From Variovorax sp. 679 (GTDB taxonomy: Bacteria > Pseudomonadota > Gammaproteobacteria > Burkholderiales > Burkholderiaceae_C): a stretch of DNA of 64,000 nucleotides. Location of the stretch: assembly GCF_003952185.1 (NCBI RefSeq), contig NZ_RXFS01000022.1, positions 1 through 64,000 of the forward strand, written 5' to 3'. The stretch's first letter is position 1. Every line of letters starts with the position of its first letter. Shown here in pieces: positions 33,151-41,714 of the stretch. A program made the translations under genes and the position numbers. The notes under the pieces were generated by a model. The model had not been told where the DNA came from. It did no database searches and saw nothing but the letters and a program-made list of their open reading frames with translations.

Positions 33151-33693
33151 ATGCGTCTCACCACCAAAGGCCGCTTCGCGGTCACCGCGATGATCGACAT
33201 CGCCCTGCACGGCCGTTCGGGCCCCGTCACCCTGGCTTCGATCAGCCTGCGCCAGCGCGTGTCGCTGTCGTACCTAGAACTGCTGTTCGGCAAGCTGCGG
33301 CGCGCCAGCCTGGTCGAATCGACCCGGGGCCCGGGCGGCGGATATTCCCTGAGCCGCAAGGCGGCCGAGATTTCCGTGGCCGACATCGTCCTCTCGATCG
33401 AGGAACACGATGCCGAAACCACCCACCGGCGCGATGCCGATGCGCCGGGCGAAACGGGCCGCTGCGAAATCGACGAGCTCTGGGCCACCGTGAACCTGCG
33501 GGCGGTCGAGTTCCTCAAGTCGATCTCGCTGCAAAGCCTGGTCGACGAGCAGAAGGCCAAGGGCGTGCAGGCCGCGGTGCGAACCGAAACCCGGCGTACG
33601 CCGGCCGGCCAGCCGGCCACGCGCAAGCCTTTCGTCGTCGACGCGCCGAACTCCGTGTTCGCGCTGGGACGGCGTCAGCAAAGCGCCAGCTAG
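33151..33693 (+). CDS. Rrf2/IscR-like regulator lacking two cluster cysteines
   Basis: A 180-residue regulator. The N-terminal 80 residues match IscR (MRLTTKGRFAVTAMIDIALH, then RGPGGGYSLSR). IscR of E. coli binds a [2Fe-2S] cluster with C92, C98 and C104; here only C105 (GRCEIDELW) remains, the other positions falling in a Thr/Arg/Asp-rich stretch. It probably cannot hold a normal cluster and may act like apo-IscR. It is not beside iscS/iscU, so a canonical iscR likely exists elsewhere. Start preceded by AAGGAAGGA; a very strong terminator follows. Confidence 0.85.
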   Translation: MRLTTKGRFAVTAMIDIALHGRSGPVTLASISLRQRVSLSYLELLFGKLRRASLVESTRGPGGGYSLSRKAAEISVADIVLSIEEHDAETTHRRDADAPGETGRCEIDELWATVNLRAVEFLKSISLQSLVDEQKAKGVQAAVRTETRRTPAGQPATRKPFVVDAPNSVFALGRRQQSAS

Positions 33694-33716
33694 CTCCGAG
33701 CCAGCCACCGCCATCG

Positions 33717-33785
33717 GGCCCACGCGGCAGGGCCCGCCGCCACGGATCGACGTGGCGGCGGGCTCTTGCCTGCGTGGGCCTTTTT
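33717..33785 (+). terminator. Two-tier intrinsic terminator after the Rrf2 gene
   Basis: An inner perfect 12-bp stem (GCCCGCCGCCAC at 33732-33743 with its complement at 33752-33763, 8-nt loop) lies inside an outer stem (33717-33729 with 33767-33780), directly followed by TTTTT. An unusually long and stable terminator. Confidence 0.8.
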
Positions 33786-33851
33786 CCTTGGGTCTTATCC
33801 CTCGGAACCCTCAGGAATCCTTCATGTTGCGTCGCAACACGGCAGGCACAA

Positions 33852-33868
33852 TGCACCATAACAGTGCA
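33852..33868. promoter_or_regulatory. Inverted repeat before the RND adaptor gene
   Basis: TGCAC-N7-GTGCA, 63 bp before the adaptor start, in the only AT-rich part of the gap. A candidate repressor operator; no regulator of the pump is adjacent, so the binding protein is unknown. Confidence 0.35.
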
Positions 33869-33931
33869 AAACATCAAACATGCGCGACCCGGACGACTCC
33901 GGCTCGCGCCGCATCGCGTTCCCGGACAGCC

Positions 33932-35068
33932 ATGACTTTCAAGCTCCTGTTCCCTCTTTCCCTGCTCGTGCTCGCCGCATGCGGCGCCAGGCAGGCCCCG
34001 GACACCGACGCCGCGCCCCCCGAAGTCGGCGTGATGGCGCTGCACGCGAGCGACGTGCCCGTGCACACCGAACTTTCGGGCCGCACGGCCGCATTCCGCG
34101 TATCCGAGGTACGGCCGCAGGTGAACGGCATCGTGCGCAAGCGGCTGTTCGAGGAAGGCAGCATGGTCCGCGCGGGCCAGGTGCTGTACGAGATCGAGCC
34201 CGGCCCCTTCGAGGCGGCGCACGAGCAGGCGCAGGCGACGCTCGCCACCGCGCAAGCCAGCATCGCGAGCCTGCGCGGCAAATCGGAGCGCTTCAGCGAA
34301 CTGGTGAAGGCCAACGCCGTGAGCAGACAGGAGCACGAGGAGGCCCAGGCCGCGCTCGTACAGGCCGAGGCCGGCGTGAAAGCCGCGCAGGCGGCGCTGA
34401 AGGCGGCACGCATCAACCTCGAGTTCACGCGCATCGCCGCGCCCATTTCGGGCCGCATCGGCCGCTCCAGCGTGACCGAAGGCGCGCTGGTCGCGCCGGG
34501 CCAGGCCACGGAACTGGCGACCATCCAGCGCATCGACCCGATCTACGTCGACGTGGTGCAGTCGAGCCTCGAGCTCACGCGGCTCAAGCGCCGCTTCATC
34601 TCGGGCGACATGGCACCCGCGAGCACGCGCGTGAGCCTGCGCATGGAAGACGGCCTGCCCTACCCGCACGCCGGCACGCTGAAGTTCACCGAGGTGGCCG
34701 TCGATGCCGCGACCGGCTCGGTCACGCTGCGCGCGGAGTTCCCGAACCCGCAGGGGCTGCTGCTGCCCGGCATGTACGTGCGCGCGCAGGTCGAGTCCGG
34801 CGTGGAGCGCCAGGCCGTGCTCGCGCCGCAGCGCGGCGTGTCGCGCAACGAGAAGGGCGAGCCCACCGCGCTGGTGATCGGCGCCGGCGACAAGGTCGAG
34901 CTGCGTGCGCTCGAAGTGCGCAGCGCGGCGGGCGACCAGTGGATCGTGACCGGCGGCCTGCGCGAGGGCGACCGGCTCGTGGTCGACGGCCTGCAGCGCG
35001 CCCACCCCGGCGACAAGGTGACGCCCGTGCCGGTATCGGCCGCGGCAACGCCTTCTTCGGCAGATTGA
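33932..35068 (+). CDS. AcrA/MexA-type periplasmic adaptor lipoprotein
   Basis: A 378-residue membrane-fusion protein of an RND drug pump. Start at 33932 (MTFKLLFPLS); the lipobox LAAC gives inner-membrane anchoring. Lipoyl halves (VRPQVNGIVRKRLFEEGS and FTRIAAPISGRIGRS) flank a coiled-coil hairpin (about 100-160). The pump gene follows 10 bp downstream. Upstream in-frame codons exist but lack a signal sequence at their start. No outer-membrane channel gene is in the cluster, so a TolC/OprM protein from elsewhere must be borrowed. Confidence 0.92.
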   Translation: MTFKLLFPLSLLVLAACGARQAPDTDAAPPEVGVMALHASDVPVHTELSGRTAAFRVSEVRPQVNGIVRKRLFEEGSMVRAGQVLYEIEPGPFEAAHEQAQATLATAQASIASLRGKSERFSELVKANAVSRQEHEEAQAALVQAEAGVKAAQAALKAARINLEFTRIAAPISGRIGRSSVTEGALVAPGQATELATIQRIDPIYVDVVQSSLELTRLKRRFISGDMAPASTRVSLRMEDGLPYPHAGTLKFTEVAVDAATGSVTLRAEFPNPQGLLLPGMYVRAQVESGVERQAVLAPQRGVSRNEKGEPTALVIGAGDKVELRALEVRSAAGDQWIVTGGLREGDRLVVDGLQRAHPGDKVTPVPVSAAATPSSAD

Positions 35069-35078
35069 GACAACCCCA

Positions 35079-38000
35079 GTGATCGCCAATTTCTTCATAC
35101 AGCGGCCCGTCTTCGCATGGGTCATCGCCATCCTGATCATGCTGGCCGGCGGCGTGGCCATCCGTACGCTGCCGGTGTCGCAGTACCCGGACATCGCGCC
35201 GCCCACGGTCGTGGTCTCCGCCAACTACCCGGGCGCCTCGGCGCAGGCGGTGGAAAGCAGCGTCACGCAGGTCATCGAGCAGCAGCTCAAGGGCATCGAC
35301 GGCTTGCTGTACTTCAAGTCGACCAGCAGCTCGGCCGGCTGGGCCGAGATCAACGTCACCTTCCGCCAGGGCATCGACCCCGACACCGCGCAGGTGCAGG
35401 TGCAGAACAAGGTCAGCCAGGCCACCAGCCGCCTGCCGCAGGCGGTGCAGCAGCAGGGCGTGACGGTCGCGAAGTCGCAGAACAACTTCCTGCTGATCGT
35501 GGCGCTCTACGACGAGACCGGCCGCCGCACCGACACCGACGTGGCCGACTGGATGGCCAGCAACATGCGCGACCCGATCAGCCGCGTCGACGGCGTGGGC
35601 TCGGTGCAGGCCTTCGGCGCTGCGTATGCAATGCGCATCTGGCTCGACCCGCACCGGCTCGCGAGCTACCAGCTGATGCCCTCGGACGTGACCGCCGCCA
35701 TCGCCGCGCAGAACACGCAGGTGTCGGTCGGCGAGATCGGCGCGCGGCCCTCCTCCGCGAAGCAGCAGCTCAACGCCACCGTGACCGCGCTGTCTCGCCT
35801 GCAGACGCCCGCGCAGTTCCGCGACATCGTGCTGAAGACGCAGGCCGACGGCGCGGTGGTGCGCCTGGGCGACGTGGCGCGGGTGGAGATGGGCAGCGAG
35901 TCGTACGCCGAGACCACGCGCCTGAACGGCCACCCCGCGGCCGGCGCGGCGGTCATGCTGGCGCCGGGCGCGAACGCGCTCACCACCGCCAGCGCGGTGA
36001 AGGCGCGCATGGCCGAGATGGAGCCTTCGTTGCCGGCCGGCCTGCGCGTGGCCTACGCGGAGGACACCACGCGCTTCGTGAAGATCTCGATCAGGTCGGT
36101 CATCAAGACGCTGCTGGAGGCCATCGCGCTGGTGGTGGTCGTGATGTACCTGTTCCTGCAGAACTGGCGCGCCACCGTCATCCCGGCCATCACCGTGCCG
36201 GTGGTGCTGCTGGGCACCTTCGGCGTGCTCGCGGCCTTCGGCTATTCGATCAACGTGCTCACGCTCTTCGGCATGGTGCTGGCCATCGGCCTGCTGGTGG
36301 ACGACGCCATCGTGGTGGTGGAGAACGTCGAGCGCGTCATGCACGAGGAAGGGCTCGACCCCAAGGCGGCCACCATCAAGTCGATGAAGGAAATCACCGG
36401 TGCGCTGGTCGGCATCGCGGTGGTGGTGTCGGCGGTATTCCTGCCGATGGCCTTCTTCGGCGGCTCGGTGGGCGTGATCTACCGGCAGTTCTCGGTGACC
36501 ATCATCGCGTCGATGGCGCTTTCTGTGGTGGTCGCCATCGTGCTGATCCCGGCGCTGTGCGCGCGCTTCCTGAAGGCCGGCGACGCGCCGCGCACGCGCG
36601 GCTTTCTCGGAGCCTTCAACCGGCGCTTCGACGCTGCGCAGGGCCGCTACGTCGGCCTGCTGGGCCGCATCCTGCGCAAGCCGCTGCGCTTCACGGCCGT
36701 GTACGCGGCCATCGTGGCCGGCATGGGCGCGCTGTACCTGAGCCTGCCCGGCGGCTTCCTTCCCGAGGAGGACCAGGGCAGCGTGATGGTGCAGCTCACG
36801 CTGCCGGCCGGCGCCACCAGCAGCCGTACCGACGCGGTGAACCGCGCGGTCGAGAAGCACTTCCTGGAAGCCGAGAAAGACACGACCGACACCATCTTCA
36901 CGCTCACGGGCTGGAGCTACGGCGGCTCGGGGCAGAACATGGGCATGGCCTTCGTCTCGCTCAAGGACTGGTCGGAACGCAGGCACGCGAACCTGCGCGC
37001 GCAGGCCATCGTCGAGCGCGCGGGCACCGCGCTCTCGAAGCAGCAGCGCGACGCCGAGGTCTACGGCATGGTGCCGCCGCCCATCGAGGGGCTGGGCGCA
37101 TCCAACGGCTTCGAGTTCTGGCTGCAGGACACCTCGGGCATGGGCGCCGAGCGGCTGGTGCAGGCACGCGAATCGCTCGTGGGCGACGCGAAGAAAGACC
37201 CGCGCCTGCAGTCCGTGCGCGCCAACGGCGTGGCCGGCACGCCGCAGCTGCAGATCGACATCGACCAGATCAAGGCTTCGGCGCTGCGCCTGTCGCTGGA
37301 CGACGTGAACAACACGCTGGGCATTGCCTGGGGAGGCAGCTACGTCAACGACTTCATCGACCGCGGCCGCGTCAAGCGCGTGTACGTGCAGGCCGATGCG
37401 CCCTACCGCTCCGACCCGGACGACATCCGCCAGTGGTTCGTGCGCGGCGCGACCGGCGCGATGACGCCGTTCTCGGCCTTCGCCACCACCCGCTGGTCGC
37501 ACGGCGCGCCGCAGCTGGAACGCTACAACGGCCTGCCCGCGGTGCAGATCCAGGGCGCGGCCGCGCACGGCACGAGCTCGGGCACGGCAATGGCGGCGAT
37601 CGAAAGCATCGCGAAGAAGCAGCGCGGCACGGGCCAGGCATGGAGCGGCCTGTCGTACCAGGAGCGGCTCTCGGGCGGGCAGGCGCCGCTGCTGTTCGCG
37701 CTGTCGATCCTGGTCGTGTTCCTCTGCCTGGCCGCACTGTACGAAAGCTGGTCGGTGCCGTTCTCGGTGATGCTGGTGATTCCGCTGGGCGTGCTCGGCG
37801 CGGTCATCGCCGCATCGCTGCGCGGGCTGTCGAACGACATCTACTTCCAGGTCGGCCTGCTCGCGACCATCGGGCTGTCGGCGAAGAACGCGATCCTGAT
37901 CATCGAGTTCGCGGAAGCAGCGCTGCGCCGCGGCGTGCCGCTGCTCGACGCGGTGGCCGAAGGCGCACGCCTGCGGCTGCGGCCCATCCTGATGACTTCG

Positions 38001-38204
38001 CTGGCCTTCCTGGCCGGCGTGGTGCCGCTGGCGCTGGCCAACGGCGCGGGTTCGGCGAGCCAGGTGGCCATCGGCACGGGCGTGTTCGGCGGGGTGCTGG
38101 CCGCGACCATGCTGGGGATCTTCTTCGTGCCGCTGTTCTATCTGCTGGTGAAGCGGGCGGCCGCCCGGCTCTACAGGCGCGGCAGCGTCGCGGCGGCTTC
38201 CTGA
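35079..38204 (+). CDS. AcrB/MexB-type multidrug RND transporter
   Basis: A 1041-residue HAE-1 class proton/drug antiporter, started at GTG 35079 (MIANFFIQRPVFAWV, the usual N-terminus). Twelve helices and two large periplasmic loops. TM4 carries the proton-relay pair DD in LLVDDAIVVVENVERVM. Q-rich segments (VQVQNKVSQATSRLP) are as in AcrB. Adaptor and pump form a two-gene operon with no outer-membrane partner; the next gene is convergent, 13 bp away. Substrates cannot be inferred. Confidence 0.93.
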   Translation: MIANFFIQRPVFAWVIAILIMLAGGVAIRTLPVSQYPDIAPPTVVVSANYPGASAQAVESSVTQVIEQQLKGIDGLLYFKSTSSSAGWAEINVTFRQGIDPDTAQVQVQNKVSQATSRLPQAVQQQGVTVAKSQNNFLLIVALYDETGRRTDTDVADWMASNMRDPISRVDGVGSVQAFGAAYAMRIWLDPHRLASYQLMPSDVTAAIAAQNTQVSVGEIGARPSSAKQQLNATVTALSRLQTPAQFRDIVLKTQADGAVVRLGDVARVEMGSESYAETTRLNGHPAAGAAVMLAPGANALTTASAVKARMAEMEPSLPAGLRVAYAEDTTRFVKISIRSVIKTLLEAIALVVVVMYLFLQNWRATVIPAITVPVVLLGTFGVLAAFGYSINVLTLFGMVLAIGLLVDDAIVVVENVERVMHEEGLDPKAATIKSMKEITGALVGIAVVVSAVFLPMAFFGGSVGVIYRQFSVTIIASMALSVVVAIVLIPALCARFLKAGDAPRTRGFLGAFNRRFDAAQGRYVGLLGRILRKPLRFTAVYAAIVAGMGALYLSLPGGFLPEEDQGSVMVQLTLPAGATSSRTDAVNRAVEKHFLEAEKDTTDTIFTLTGWSYGGSGQNMGMAFVSLKDWSERRHANLRAQAIVERAGTALSKQQRDAEVYGMVPPPIEGLGASNGFEFWLQDTSGMGAERLVQARESLVGDAKKDPRLQSVRANGVAGTPQLQIDIDQIKASALRLSLDDVNNTLGIAWGGSYVNDFIDRGRVKRVYVQADAPYRSDPDDIRQWFVRGATGAMTPFSAFATTRWSHGAPQLERYNGLPAVQIQGAAAHGTSSGTAMAAIESIAKKQRGTGQAWSGLSYQERLSGGQAPLLFALSILVVFLCLAALYESWSVPFSVMLVIPLGVLGAVIAASLRGLSNDIYFQVGLLATIGLSAKNAILIIEFAEAALRRGVPLLDAVAEGARLRLRPILMTSLAFLAGVVPLALANGAGSASQVAIGTGVFGGVLAATMLGIFFVPLFYLLVKRAAARLYRRGSVAAAS

Positions 38205-38217
38205 GGAACCGTCGTCG

Positions 38218-39120
38218 TCAGCTCTTTCCGGCAGCGGGCGAGCGCCCCGGCAAGCCTGGCAGGGTCCATCCGAAGGTCATGCCCGCCGCGGCGATCAGGA
38301 TGGCCGCCGCGCCCACCACCTGCAATGCGCCCAGCCGCTGGCCGAAGGCGACGTAGTCGACACCGATCGCCACCAGCGGATAGATGAACGACAGCGCCCC
38401 CGCCACCGGCGTCGAGAGCTTCTGCAGCGCCCCATACAGCAGCACGAACACCAGCCCCGTGTAGATCACGCCCATGGCGAGGTGCACGCCCCACGTGGCC
38501 GCGTCGGCGGGCAACGACTTCAGGTTCGCAAAGGGCGCGAGCATCACGATGCCGACGCAGACCTGGATCAGCGCGATGAGATGCGGCGCGATGCCGTCGA
38601 GCTTCTTCGCGACCAAGGCCGCCACCGCGTAGCAGAAGGCCGCGCCCAGCGCCATCAGCACACCGACGAAATAGGACGAGCCCCCCGCGCCGCCGCCGGA
38701 CTTGGCCTGCGCCACCAGCACCACGCCGGCGAAGGCGATGCACAGCCAGATCGCCTTCATCGCGGTCAGCCGTTCGGACAACAGCAGCGCGCCGAGCGCG
38801 ACCAGCATGAATGGCTGCGTGTTGTAGACGGCAGTGGCTATCGAGATCGACGCGTGCGAGAAAGAGGCAAAGATCAGCACCCAGTTGACGACCAGCGCCA
38901 CGCCACCGAATGCGGCCAGCGCAAACTGGCGCAGCGTCAGGCCGCGCCGCAGCAGCCCCAGCGCGAAGCACACGACCAGCAGCGAGGCCGCGCCGAACAC
39001 GCAGCGCCAGAACAGCAGGTCGGGCAGCGGCTGGCCCGAGCGCACGACGAACCATCCGATGGTTCCTGAAATCACCATGGCCGCGCTCATCTCCAGCGCG
39101 CCGCGAAGCTGTGTCTGCAT
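38218..39120 (-). CDS. EamA/DMT-superfamily transporter
   Basis: A 300-residue inner-membrane protein with ten helices in two EamA repeats. Start at 39120 (MQTQLRGALEM); an upstream ATG at 39198 would overlap the promoter palindrome and is rejected. Family members export amino acids, metabolites or cofactors. It is divergent from an Lrp-type gene, a common pairing for amino-acid exporters, so Lrp-controlled efflux is plausible. A perfect palindrome lies between the two starts. Confidence 0.88.
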   Translation of the reverse strand: MQTQLRGALEMSAAMVISGTIGWFVVRSGQPLPDLLFWRCVFGAASLLVVCFALGLLRRGLTLRQFALAAFGGVALVVNWVLIFASFSHASISIATAVYNTQPFMLVALGALLLSERLTAMKAIWLCIAFAGVVLVAQAKSGGGAGGSSYFVGVLMALGAAFCYAVAALVAKKLDGIAPHLIALIQVCVGIVMLAPFANLKSLPADAATWGVHLAMGVIYTGLVFVLLYGALQKLSTPVAGALSFIYPLVAIGVDYVAFGQRLGALQVVGAAAILIAAAGMTFGWTLPGLPGRSPAAGKS

Positions 39121-39193
39121 GTCTGATCCGAACGGCGGAAAGGAAGGAAGCAAGCGTGCCACGTCCGCTCCGGATTGGATATGCTTTAAATAA

Positions 39194-39213
39194 GGCAATC
39201 AACACCGATTGCC
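39194..39213. promoter_or_regulatory. Operator between the EamA and Lrp-family genes
   Basis: GGCAATC-N6-GATTGCC, a perfect 7-bp inverted repeat in the AT-richest part of the divergent promoter, 45 bp before the Lrp-type gene and 74 bp before the exporter. Probably bound by the adjacent Lrp/AsnC protein. Confidence 0.55.
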
Positions 39214-39257
39214 GTTCAAAATAAGCCGCTGCAGCCAATTCACCGGAGATCGACAAC

Positions 39258-39701
39258 ATGCTCGACCCCATCGACGAAGCCATCGTGCAGGCCCTCGCGG
39301 CCAATGCGCGGATGTCGCTGAAGGAACTGGCCCATCACGTGGGGCTGTCGTCGCCCAGCACGTCGGAGCGGCTGCGCCGGCTGGAGGAGCGCGACGTGAT
39401 CCGCGGCTACACGCTGGACGTGAATCCGAAGGCGCTGGGCTACCAGTTCCAGGCCATCGTGCGCATCCGTCCGCTGCCCGGGCAGCTGCAGGCGGTGCAG
39501 AAGCTGATCGAGGGCACGCCGGAGTTCTGCGAGTGCGACAAGGTCACGGGCGAAGACTGCTTCGTCGCACGGCTGTTCCTGCAGTCGCTGGAGCAGCTCG
39601 ACGGCATCCTCGACCGCATCGCGAGCAAGGCCGAGACCAACACATCCATCGTCAAGGCGCAGACGATCCGCAGGCGACTGCCACCCTTTCCGGGGCCATG
39701 A
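39258..39701 (+). CDS. Lrp/AsnC-family regulator
   Basis: A 147-residue regulator. N-terminal helix-turn-helix (LKELAHHVGLSSPSTSERLRRLE, key part HHVGLSSPSTSERL at about 28-41); C-terminal RAM ligand-binding domain from about residue 62. These proteins sense amino acids. Divergent to the EamA transporter and probably controls it and itself through the palindrome at 39194-39213. The stop is 28 bp from the end of the convergent TetR gene. Confidence 0.9.
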   Translation: MLDPIDEAIVQALAANARMSLKELAHHVGLSSPSTSERLRRLEERDVIRGYTLDVNPKALGYQFQAIVRIRPLPGQLQAVQKLIEGTPEFCECDKVTGEDCFVARLFLQSLEQLDGILDRIASKAETNTSIVKAQTIRRRLPPFPGP

Positions 39702-39729
39702 ACAAGACGGATGAACGAGCGGGCGAAGG

Positions 39730-40356
39730 CTAGGGCCAGAACTGTTTCAGTATTTCGGCCAGCATGCTTTCCGCGAAGTCGCTGGTGTCCGCACCGCAGG
39801 CTTGTCCGCCGAGCTTCTCGTCCAAGGCGAGGTGCGCGAAGCCGTGCACCGCGGACCATGCCCCCAGCACCGCGGCCTGCGTGGCGCGGTTCAGCGGTTT
39901 CTTGCGTCCCCAGCCGGTGTAGTCGCGCATCGCCATCTCAAGCTCGGCGAAGGCCGCGTCGCTGGCCGCTTCCAGCCGTGCATCCTGCGACAGGCGGTCC
40001 TTGCGGAACATGAGCTGGAAGCGCGCCGGATAGGCCAGGGCAAACCGCACATAGCCCATGCCCTGCCCACGCAGGCGACGTGCGGGATCGGTGCCCCCTG
40101 TCTCGGTGCCCTCGCGCAGATAGCGCGTGAGTTCCTCGAAGCCGAGGACCGCCACTTCGGTCAGCAGCCCGGCCGCGCTGCCGAAGTGATGCGTGGGCGC
40201 GGCCGCCGATACACCCGCGCGACGTGCCGCCTCGCGCAGCGTGAAGCCTTCGATGCCACGCTCGGCCAGCAAGGTTTCCGTGGCCGCGATCAGCGCCGCG
40301 CGCAGATCGCCGTGGTGATAAGGAGCTGGCGCTTCCTCGATTTTCTTTGCCGCCAT
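39730..40356 (-). CDS. TetR-family regulator
   Basis: A 208-residue protein: basic N-terminus with YHHGDLRAALI, helix-turn-helix FTLREAARRAGVSAAAPTHHFG (about 37-58), then the WHG-type C-terminal domain with W-x-x-VHGFAHLAL. Divergent from the ABA4-like gene; a 21-bp palindrome lies 66 bp before its start and 46 bp before the other gene. It probably represses both. The ligand is unknown. Confidence 0.88.
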   Translation of the reverse strand: MAAKKIEEAPAPYHHGDLRAALIAATETLLAERGIEGFTLREAARRAGVSAAAPTHHFGSAAGLLTEVAVLGFEELTRYLREGTETGGTDPARRLRGQGMGYVRFALAYPARFQLMFRKDRLSQDARLEAASDAAFAELEMAMRDYTGWGRKKPLNRATQAAVLGAWSAVHGFAHLALDEKLGGQACGADTSDFAESMLAEILKQFWP

Positions 40357-40421
40357 GACTGGTTGCCGTCTCCGGTCTTCAAAGGAAGAACTCTACCGCT
40401 TCGAAAAACGTGTTGCGCTTT

Positions 40422-40442
40422 TATCTGAACACTGTAAAGATA
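40422..40442. promoter_or_regulatory. TetR operator, 21-bp palindrome
   Basis: TATCT-N2-ACA-C-TGT-N2-AGATA: 8 of 10 base pairs are symmetrical around the central C. It lies in the divergent promoter between the TetR gene and the ABA4-like gene. Confidence 0.65.
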
Positions 40443-40487
40443 GCATGCATCCAACCCTGGATGGCCTTTTTCGACCGCGAGGCTCAC

Positions 40488-41714
40488 ATGTTCGATTCAC
40501 TCTTCAGCGCAGGCAGCACCGTGGCTCTTCCCGCGTGGGCAGCGCTCGGCGCGGCCCCATGGCTCGGCCGCGCCAAGCCGGTCATCTGGGTCACGACAGG
40601 CCTCGTCATCCCCGTGGGCCTGGGGCTGGCGTACTGGTGGCTGATGGCCACTTATTGGTCGGCGGCCGGTGGCGGATACAGCTCGCTGTCGGCGGTGCAT
40701 GCGCTGTTCCAGCACCCTGGCCTGCTCACGGCCGGATGGTTCCACTACCTCGCCTTCGACCTGTTCGTGGGCACCTGGATCGCCCGCGAAGGAGAGCGCG
40801 CGGGCATTGCACCGGTGCTGCTCATCCCATGCTTCGCCCTCACCTTCCTGTTCGGCCCGGTCGGCCTGCTGGCCTTCCTCGCGCTGCGGGTCGCACCCGC
40901 CTGCATGGCACTGGCGCGGGAACTGCACCGGCGTCAGCCGCAGCTCGCATGGTTCGGCAGCCTGCTGCTCGCGGCGATGATGCCGGCCCTCGTCGCCGCA
41001 TGGCTCGATCCACGCACGGTCAATGGCATCGGCGTGTGGGTCAAGCCGTTGAAGTTCATGGCTTCGGTCAGTCTCTATGCGCTGACCACCGCGTGGCTGC
41101 TCGGCGATCTGCCACGCGAGCGGCGCGGCGGCCGCATCGAACGCGCCATCGTCGCGGTGGTGATCGCCACGGGCGTCTTCGAGATCGGCTACATCACGCT
41201 GCAGGGCGCTCTCGGGCAGGCCTCGCATTTCAATTCCGACTCGACCTTCCACATCGTCATGTACAGCCTGATGGGCGTGGGTGCACTCTCGCTCAGCGGC
41301 ACGACGTTGCCGCTCGCGTGGCTGTTCGCACGCCATGGCGATGCGCTGGCGGCGCCCTACCGGCTGGCCGTAGTACTGGGGCTGGTCCTGACCTTCGTGG
41401 CCGGCGCGGGCGCGGGCATCGCCATCAGCCAGCATGGCGGATCGACCATCGGCGCGATCGTCGGCGGCGCCACGCTTCCGCTGTTCGGCTGGTCGGCCAC
41501 CGCCGGCGACCTGCGCGTGCCGCATTTCCTCGGCATACATGCACAACAGATGCTGCCGCTTGCGGGCGCGCTCATCAGCATGTCGCTCATGCCGTGGGGC
41601 CGCGCCGCGGTGTGGCTCCTGACCGGGCTCTATGCGATGCTGATTCTCTGGACGTTCAGCCTGGCCTACGCGGGCGTGCCGCTGATCTCCTTCGGCCTTC
41701 AGCCGGCGGCATAG
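40488..41714 (+). CDS. ABA4-like membrane protein with a second membrane domain
   Basis: A 408-residue polytopic protein, started at 40488 (MFDSLFSAG). Residues 1-145 match the ABA4-like family (plant neoxanthin-related), with GWFHYLAFDLFVGTWIARE and FLFGPVGLLAFLALR. Residues about 150-408 form a further block of six or seven helices including VWVKPLKFMASVSLYALTTAW and GQASHFNSDSTFH, which I do not recognise. Function is unknown; a carotenoid role is not supported by any neighbour. Probably controlled by the divergent TetR protein. Its end overlaps the convergent TauE gene by 16 bp. Confidence 0.8.
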   Translation: MFDSLFSAGSTVALPAWAALGAAPWLGRAKPVIWVTTGLVIPVGLGLAYWWLMATYWSAAGGGYSSLSAVHALFQHPGLLTAGWFHYLAFDLFVGTWIAREGERAGIAPVLLIPCFALTFLFGPVGLLAFLALRVAPACMALARELHRRQPQLAWFGSLLLAAMMPALVAAWLDPRTVNGIGVWVKPLKFMASVSLYALTTAWLLGDLPRERRGGRIERAIVAVVIATGVFEIGYITLQGALGQASHFNSDSTFHIVMYSLMGVGALSLSGTTLPLAWLFARHGDALAAPYRLAVVLGLVLTFVAGAGAGIAISQHGGSTIGAIVGGATLPLFGWSATAGDLRVPHFLGIHAQQMLPLAGALISMSLMPWGRAAVWLLTGLYAMLILWTFSLAYAGVPLISFGLQPAA

